Part shown: positions 57,441 through 64,000 of the stretch, piece after piece
Numbering within the stretch: the first letter of the stretch is position 1
Layout of the letters: the number at the start of each line of letters is the position of its first letter
NCBI GenBank assembly: GCA_024516035.1
Contig: CM044966.1
Coordinates: forward strand, 15,204,346-15,268,345
DNA length: 64,000 nt
Direction of reading: 5' to 3'
From: Bactericera cockerelli
Lineage: Eukaryota; Arthropoda; Insecta; Hemiptera; Triozidae
Notes under the pieces: generated by a model
Told to the model about the DNA's origin: nothing
The model's input: the letters and a program-made list of their open reading frames with translations, nothing else
The model's database searches: none
Position numbers and translations under genes: made by a program

Positions 57441-60400
57441 ATAAAAATAAATAAGAACTTGTAGACAATCACAACCTAAATAAGGACACTCACCTTGTAG
57501 ACAATCACAACCTAAATAAGGACTCTCACCTTGTAGACAATCACAACCTAATTAGGAACTCTCACCTTGTAGACAATCACAACCTAATTAGGAACTCTCA
57601 CCTTGTAGACAATCACAACCTAATTAGGAACTCTCACCTTGTAGACAATCACAACCTAAATAAGGACTCTCACCTTGTAGACAATCACAACCTAAATAAG
57701 GACTCTCACCTTGTAGACAATCACAACCTAAATAAGGACTCTCACCTTGTAGACAATCACAACCTAAATAAGGACTCTCACCTTGTAGACAATCACAACC
57801 TAAATAAGGACTTTCACCTTGTAGACAATCACAACCTAAATAAGGACTCTTACCTTGTAGACAATCACAACCTAATTAGGAACTCTCACCTTGTAGACAA
57901 TCACAACCTAATTAGGAACTCTCACCTTGTAGACAATCACAACCTAATTAGGAACTCTCACCTTGTAGACAATCACAACCTAAATAAGGACTTTCACCTT
58001 GTAGACAATCACAACCTAAATAAGGACTCTTACCTTGTAGACAATCACAACCTAATTAGGAACTCTCACCTTGTAGACAATCACAACCTAATTAGGAACT
58101 CTCACCTTGTAGACAATCACAACCTAATTAGGAACTCTCACCTTGTAACCAATCACAACCTAATTAGGAACTCTCACCTTGTAGACAATCACAACCAATT
58201 AGAAACTCCACTTGTAGACAATCACAACCTAATTAGGAACTCCACCTTGTAGACAATCCCTAAACACAACCTAATTAGGAACTCCTCACCTTGTAGACAA
58301 TCACAACCTAAATAGGACACCTCACCTTGTAGACAATCACAACCTAATTAGGAACTCTCACCTTGTAGACAATCACAACCTAATTAGGAACTCTCACCTT
58401 GTAGACAATCACAACCTAATTAGGACTCTCACCTTGTAGACAATCACAACCTAATTAGGACTCTCACCTTGTAGACAATCACAACCTAATTAGGAACTTC
58501 ACCTTGTAGACAATCACAACCTAAATTAGGACTCTCACCTTGTAGACAATCACAACCTAAATAGGACTCTCACTTGTAGACAATCACAACCTAAATAAGA
58601 ACTCCACCTTGTAGACAATCACAACCTAAATAAGGACTTTCACCTTGTAGACAATCACAACCTAAATAAGGAACTCTCACCTTGTAGACAATCACAACCT
58701 AAATAAGGAACTTCACCTTGAACAATCACAACCTAAATAAGGAACTCTCACTTGTAGACAATCACAACCTAATTAGGAACTCACCTTGTAGACAATCACA
58801 ACCTAATTAGGAACTCTCACCTTTAGACAATCACAACCTAATTAGGAACTCTCACCTTGTAGACAATCACAACCTAAATAAGGACTTCACCTTGTGACAA
58901 TCACAACCTAATTAGGATCTACCTTGTAGACATACAACCTAATTAGGACTCTCACCTGTAGACAATCAAACCTAATTAGGAACTCTCACCTGTAGACAAT
59001 CACAACCTAATAGAACCTCACCTTGTAGACAATCACACCTAATAGGACTCTCACCTTGTAGACAATCACAACCTAAATAGGACTCTACCTTGTAGACAAT
59101 CACAACCTAATTAGGAACTCTCCTTGTAGACAATCACAACCTAATTAGGAACTCTCACCTTGTAACAATCACAACCTAATTAGGAACTCTCACCTTGTAG
59201 ACAATCACAACCTAATTAGGAACTCTCACCTTGTAAACAAATAAACCTACTTAGTGAAATCAACCTTTAGACATCACACTATTAGGAACTCTCACCTTGT
59301 AGACAATCACAACCTAATTAGAACTCTCACTTAAATCACAACCTAATAGAACTACCTGTAGACATCACAACCTAATTAGAACTCTCACCTTGTAGACAAT
59401 CACAACCTAATTAGGAACTCTCACCTTGTAGACAATCACAACCTAATTAGGAACTCTCACCTTGTAGACAATCACAACCTAATAAGGACTCTCACTTGTA
59501 GAACACACCTAATTAGGACTTCACCTTGTAGACAACAAACCAATTAGGAACTCTCACCTTGTAGACAATCACAACCTAATTAGGACTCTCACCTTGTAGA
59601 CAATCAACCTAAATAAGGACTCTCACCTTGTAGAATACAACCTATTGAACTCTCACCTTTAGACATCAAACCTAATTAGGAACTCACCTTGTAGACATCA
59701 CACTAATTAGGAACTCACCTTGTAGACAATCACCTAATTAGGAATCATCACCTTTGGAAAATCCTCCTTAATAAACCTATTAGACCTACACTAATTAGGA
59801 ATCTCACCTACCTTGTAGACAATCACAACCTAATTAGGACTCTCACCTTTAGACAATCACAACCAATTAGGACTCTCACCTTGTAACAATCACAACCTAA
59901 TAGGACTCACCTTGTAGACATCACAACTAATTAGGATCTCACTTGTAGACAATCACAACCTAATTAGGACTCTCACTTGTAGACAATCACAACCTATAGA
60001 CTCTCACTTGTAGACAATCACAACCTAATAGGACTCTCACTTGTAGACAATCACAACCTAATAGGACTCTCACTTGTAGCAATCACAACCTAATAGGACT
60101 TCACTTGTAGACAATACAACTATAGACTTCACTTGTAGACAATCACAACCTAATTAGGAATCTCACCTTGTAGACAACAACTAATGGACTCTACCTGTAA
60201 CACAACTAATAGGAACTCACCTGTAGACAATCACAACTAATAGGAATCTCACCTGTAACATCACAACCTAATTAGACTCTCACTTGTAGACAATCACAAC
60301 TAATTAGGATTCATTGTAGACAATCACAACTATGACTTCACCTTGTAGACAATCACAACCTAATAGGAACTCTACTTGTAGACAATCACAACTATAGACT

Positions 60401-62285
60401 CTACCTTGTAGACAATCACAACTAATTAGGAACTTCACCTTGTAGACAATCAACTAATAGGCTTCACCTTGTAGACATCACAACTAATTAGGAACTCTCA
60501 CTTTAGACAATCACAACTAATAGGACTCTCACTTTAGACAATCACAACCTATAGACTTACTTGTAGACAATCACAACTAATAGGACTCTCACCTTGTAGA
60601 CAATCAAACTAATAGGAACTCTCACTTGTAGACAATCAAACCAATAGGACTCCACTGTAGACAATCAAACTATAGGACTCTACTTGTAGACAATCAAACC
60701 TAATTAGGAACCTCACCTTGTAGACAATCACAACTAATAAGGACTCTCACCTTGTAGCAATCACAACCTAATAGGACTCTCACTGTAGACATCAAACCTA
60801 ATAGGACTCACCTGTAGACATCACAACCTAATAGGAACTCTCACCTTGTAGACAATCACAACCTAATAGGACTCCACCTTGTAACATCACAACCAATAGG
60901 ACCTCACTTGAGACAACAACTATAGACTTCACTTGTAGAAATCAAACTATAGGACTACTTGTAGACATCCAACCTTAGACCTACTTGTAGCATACACTAT
61001 AGACTTACTTGTGACATCCATAAGACTCACTGTAGACAATACAACATAGACCCTTCTTGTAGACAATCACAACCTAATTAGGAACTCTCACCTTGTAGAC
61101 AATCACAACCTAATTAGGAACTCTCACCTTGTAGACAATCACAACCTAATTAGGAACTACCTGTAGCATACAACCCATTGAACTCTCACTTGTAGACAAT
61201 CACAACCTAAATAAACTCTCACCTTGTAGACAATCACAACCTAATTAGGAACTCTCACCTTGTAGAACATCACAACCTAATTAGGAACTCTCACCTTGTA
61301 GACAATCACAACCTAATTAGGAACTCTCACCTTGTAGACAATCACAACCTAATTAGGACTCTCACCTTGTAGACAATCACAACCTAATTAAGGACTCTCA
61401 CCTTGTAGACAATCACAACCTAATTAGGAACTCTCACCTTGTAGACAATCACAACCTAATTAAGGAACTCTCACCTTGTAGACAATCACAACCTAATTAG
61501 GAACTCTCACCTTGTAGACAATCACAACCTAAATAAGGACTCTCACCTTGTAGACAATCACAACCTAATTAGGAACTCTCACCTTGTAGACAATCACAAC
61601 CTAAATAAGGACTCTCACCTTGTAGACAATCACAACCTAAATAAGGACTCTCACCTTGTAGACAATCACAACCTAATTAGGAACTCTCACCTTGTAGACA
61701 ATCACAACCTAAATAAGGACTCTCACCTTGTAGACAATCACAACCTAATTAGGAACTCTCACCTTGTAGACAATCACAACCTAAATAAGGACTCTCACCT
61801 TGTAGACAATCACAACCTAATTAGGAACTCTCACCTTGTAGACAATCACAACCTAAATAAGGACTCTCACCTTGTAGACAATCACAACCTAAATAAGGAC
61901 TCTCACCTTGTAGACAATCACAACCTAATTAGGAACTCTCACCTTGTAGACAATCACAACCTAATTAGGAACTCTCACCTTGTAGACAATCACAACCTAA
62001 ATAAGGACTCTCACCTTGTAGACAATCACAACCTAAATAAGGACTCTCACCTTGTAGACAATCACAACCTAAGGGTTGGGTGGAAGAGATCGCCTAAGGC
62101 AATAACCCCGCCCTTTAGTTAGGACATATATTATGTATTAATTTATTTTTTCTTTATTTTTTTCTTCTATTATATTGTATGCTAATTTGTAATTATTTGT
62201 GTTGTATATAATATGTCCTATTAATAAAGTGTAAATAAATAATAAATAAATAAAACCTAAATAAGGACTCTCACCTTGTAGACAA
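57440..62285. repeat. 36-bp minisatellite of about 130 units built from the E2 donor junction
   Basis: Units of 36 bp contain, on the minus strand, the last bases of E2 (GTTGTGATTGTCTACAAG) followed by |GTGAGAG and about 10 bp of intron, so each intact unit holds an exon end and a 5' splice site. Two unit types alternate irregularly: one with CTAAATAAGGACT, one with CTAATTAGGAACT (plus strand). The outer parts (57440-58150 and 61080-62070) are almost uniform. The centre (about 58180-61060) has many 1-6 base losses per unit. A retroposon tail (62071-62253) separates the last clean unit from the real exon. Copy number is estimated from length, not counted exactly. Confidence 0.93.
62071..62253 (+). 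mobile_element. Retroposon 3' tail (family I) inside the E2 array
   Basis: Starts with the recurrent motif GGGTTGGGTGGAAGAGATCG, continues with CCCCGCCCTTTAGTTAGGAC and a T-rich stretch, and ends in AATAAAG plus a TAAA-rich tail. Other copies or parts: 11840-12040 (-), 33650-33720, 34090-34280, 35040-35210 (-), 37675-37840 (-), 47105-47275 (-), 49680-49885, 50530-50715. The shared 3' end with a poly-adenylation-like signal suggests LINE-type retroposition; no reverse transcriptase is present. Confidence 0.65.
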
Positions 62286-62457
62286 TCACAACCTCGGGGT
62301 CATCCGAGTTGACGGAGAAGGAGAGATTGGTGGGTGTGATGTGGGTGTGAGAGTTGTGGATGAGCAGGGCTCCCGTGTTGTTCACCTGGTGGAGCTGGAG
62401 GGGGTAGACAGCTACGCTGAGGTAGGCCACATTACTGGTGGCTATACCATCCGACAC
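62275..62457 (-). CDS. CSPG gene exon E2
   Basis: The 183-bp exon is phase 0 at both ends. It opens with VSDGIATSNVAYLSVAVYP, which completes the CSPG repeat begun in E1 (FKLRVQ joins VSDG), and ends DDPEVVIVYK before GTGAGA. The last 24 exon bases plus the donor are the seed of the huge 36-bp array on its left. A 57-bp copy of its 5' end with acceptor lies at 62493-62549. Confidence 0.88.
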
Positions 62458-62492
62458 CTGGAGTAGAATAGAATAGAATAAAATAGTTGTAG

Positions 62493-62549
62493 GGGGTAGA
62501 CAGCTACGCTGAGGTAGGCCACATTACTGGTGGCTATACCATCCGACAC
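62493..62549 (-). pseudogene. Copy of the 5' end of exon E2 with its acceptor
   Basis: 57 bp matching the first 19 codons of E2 and preceded on the minus strand by TTTCAG, so the acceptor was copied too. It lies 36 bp upstream of the true E2 acceptor and has no donor. Confidence 0.75.
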
Positions 62550-62790
62550 CTGAAATAGAATAGAATAGTTGTAGGAGATTGGTGGGTGAGATGAGGATGA
62601 GTTTTTGACAGAAATTTATTTGAAAAATCTGCTTCAAAAGAGAATAATTGTATACGGAAACTTTCCTTCTGCCTTCCCTTGCAAGACTTTTCCTATGTAT
62701 TTTCTCATTGATATGTCATTTGTGAAAAAAATGTATGTTCAATTCTCAGTAGCTTAGGAAAAATACCTTTGTATATGTTATCCTGTTATT

Positions 62791-62821
<31 letters not shown>

Positions 62822-62897
62822 CAGAATCTCTGGACTCAGATCTCAGAATATGGGCAGTGGTCACAACCTTTACATCACGAAGGCTGGATAAACTCAC

Positions 62898-63045
62898 CTG
62901 TACTCTGAGCTTGAAGGCCGCGCTGGGCCCGCGGCCCGTGTGCACGTACTGGACGCGGCCCTCCCTCAGCTGCAGACTCGTGAAGGCGGCCGAGGGGGCG
63001 TGGTCTAGCTCCACGTGACCCAGGAGGCCCGTGGGGGGGGGGGCC
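62898..63045 (-). pseudogene. Partial duplicate of exon E1 (3' part plus donor)
   Basis: About 148 bp nearly identical to the 3' part of E1, including the CTCAC|CTG donor border. It lacks the first ~90 bp and the acceptor. It differs by a missing serine/alanine codon and an S-to-R change (LREGR for LSEGR). Upstream on the minus strand there is an A-rich stretch and no pyrimidine tract, so it is probably not an exon. It may be a real tandem duplication or two haplotypes placed in series. Confidence 0.75.
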
Positions 63046-63059
63046 GAGGATGAACTTTT

Positions 63060-63480
63060 TTTTTCTCGTTTTTATTTGTGTTTATACATTTTTATTTTTT
63101 CTTTTCTAGTCCTCAAATTATTTAAATGCTCTTTGTTCCTACCTACCTAGTACACCTATTTTAATTATATAACTTAGATTTAATTTAATTTGTTAATTAG
63201 CATGTAAGTTTGTACACATACAATAAATGTATCCTTTAGTACAATAAAATTGAAATTGAAAATTGAAATTGAAAATTAAATTTGAAAAATTGAAAATTAA
63301 AATTGAAAAATTGAAATTGAAATTGAAAATTGAAATTGAAAATTAAAATTGAAATTGAAAATTGAAATTGGAAATTGAAATTGAAAATTGTAATTGAAAA
63401 TTTTAATTGAAAATTGAAATTGAAATTGAAAATTAAAATTGAAAAATTGAAATTGAAATTGAAAATTGAAATTGAAACTC
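63060..63480. repeat. E1-E2 intron start: (GAAATTGAAAATT)n microsatellite and T/A-rich DNA
   Basis: 63240-63478 is built from TTGAAAATTGAAATTGAAA units reaching the E1 donor. 63060-63240 is AT-rich without gene content. Confidence 0.88.
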
Positions 63481-63482
63481 AC

Positions 63483-63740
63483 CTGTACTCTGAGCTTGAA
63501 GGCCGCGCTGGAGGGCCCGCGGCCCGTGTGCACGTACTGGACGCGGCCCTCACTCAGCTGCAGACTCGTGAAGGCGGCCGAGGGGGCGTGGTCTAGCTCC
63601 ACGTGACCCAGGAGGCCCGTGGGGGGGGCGGCCGCTGCTGAGGAGGAGGAGGAGTCGTTCACGTGGAAGAGGAGCTCGGAGGGGGGCGAGTCTAGGTCTG
63701 AGGCGAGCAGCAGGTCAGGGGTCAGGGTCTTGCGGGTGCC
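63483..63740 (-). CDS. CSPG gene exon E1 (CSPG repeat)
   Basis: The 258-bp exon gives residues 1-86 of the chained product. It starts after a poly-C/AG acceptor and ends CAG|GTGAGT (phase 0). It encodes GTRKTLTPDLLLASDLDSPP, a serine/alanine-rich stretch, GLLGHVELDHAPSAAF and EGRVQYVHTGRG, then FKLRVQ. That is a complete CSPG repeat except for the VSDG tail, which the next exon supplies. This is the most 5' exon recognised; no start codon or signal peptide is present, so the gene continues beyond the right edge. A partial copy lies at 62898-63045. Confidence 0.85.
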
Positions 63741-64000
63741 CTGGGGGGGGGTGAAAGTAAATAAAGTTTGTTAATGTTGATAGCTAAAGATAGAAAAAAA
63801 TGGTCGGAAAGGATTTCATAGGTTCTGTAAAGTAAAGAAAAGGGAAAGGGGGGGAAAAAAGCGTTGAAAATTTAAGATGAAATATATTAATAAATAAATA
63901 AAAAATATGTAGTATTCAAATAGTTTGAAGTATATCGTACAACCATAAAAAAATAAACCCCTATAAGGGAGACCCATACTCTGAAAAGGGTGTATACCGG
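63741..64000. other. Intron upstream of E1, no recognised exon
   Basis: On the minus strand the E1 acceptor is a run of nine C followed by AG. The rest is A-rich DNA to the window edge. Confidence 0.6.

Larger units (their letters stand above)
22604..63740 (-). other. CSPG4/NG2-like (Kon-tiki-type) gene, internal portion, 21 exons
   Basis: This is the gene span; the exons are listed separately. Seen: 21 minus-strand segments with AG/GT borders chain without a frame break (phases 0,0,0,2,0,0,2,0,0,1,2,1,0,1,0,0,1,1,0,1,0 at the exon ends) into 1,193 residues. The translation is a series of about ten units of roughly 120 residues. Each has a strand ending in GxL/GxV, a motif like FTQ-x-(E/D)I-x-(T/S)G-x-(L/V)-x-Y, then F-x-(L/F)-x-V(S)D(G) and often an NDxPP linker (for example SPVNDQPPRL in E17). 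Known: this is the CSPG repeat of CSPG4/NG2, insect Kon-tiki/Perdido and FRAS/FREM matrix proteins. CSPG4 proteins are large single-pass surface proteoglycans used in adhesion and muscle-tendon or glial signalling. Inference: CSPG4-like is favoured because no Calx-beta or other FRAS/FREM domain appears, but laminin-G, transmembrane and PDZ-ligand parts lie outside the window. Exons are GC-rich and introns AT-rich. Confidence 0.82.

Noticed and set aside
57440..62285. CRISPR-like regular array
   Set aside because: Units are directly contiguous with no unique spacers and derive from an animal exon end; this is a minisatellite.
22604..63740. FRAS1/FREM family instead of CSPG4
   Set aside because: These also carry CSPG repeats, but no Calx-beta, VWC or furin-like domain was seen. 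Not excluded, since both gene ends are outside the window.

Overview
Animal (metazoan) nuclear DNA, most likely an arthropod or other invertebrate. The evidence is many small coding exons with GT-AG borders on the minus strand, AT-rich introns crowded with tRNA- and 5S-derived SINEs, MITEs and retroposon tails, and no prokaryotic gene organisation. The species cannot be named from sequence alone. Two runs of exactly 100 N (2185-2284 and 22333-22432) divide the window into three contigs, so order across them depends on scaffolding.

Region 22604-63740 (third contig) is the internal part of one large minus-strand gene. I could chain 21 exons (E1 at 63483-63740 to E21 at 22604-22779). Every junction keeps the reading frame, for 3,579 coding bases and 1,193 residues. 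The protein is a string of about ten CSPG (NG2-type) extracellular repeats, best matching the CSPG4/NG2/Kon-tiki family. The N-terminal region and the membrane/cytoplasmic end are not in the window. No further exon of this gene was recognised left of 22604.

The most unusual feature is how the introns of this gene are built. At 12 of 21 exons a piece spanning the exon-intron border has been copied, and nearly always on the intronic side: donor copies lie downstream, acceptor copies upstream. Some became minisatellites carrying a 5' splice site in every unit: 36 bp x about 130 next to E2, 22 bp x about 44 next to E16, 46 bp x about 20 next to E6, about 105-120 bp x 7 at E18, about 100-120 bp x 5 at E9. 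One 87-bp copy at E14 keeps an open frame and would add 29 residues if the second donor were used.

Region 2285-22332 (second contig) is almost entirely repeats, with one real coding exon: a 43-bp minus-strand exon at 19489-19531 encoding the P-loop of a heterotrimeric G-protein alpha subunit (Gi/Go type). Its neighbouring exons were not found. The contig also holds a 2.8-kb foldback element with 0.8-kb inverted arms, a 1,018-bp TIR element inserted in a SINE, tandem 130-bp MITEs, 5S-rRNA-derived SINEs, a satellite rich in AGGTAAGT, and long GA/CT tracts. Region 1-2184 (first contig) holds SINEs and unassigned AT-rich DNA.

No rRNA operon, CRISPR array, virus or intact transposase/reverse transcriptase gene was recognised.
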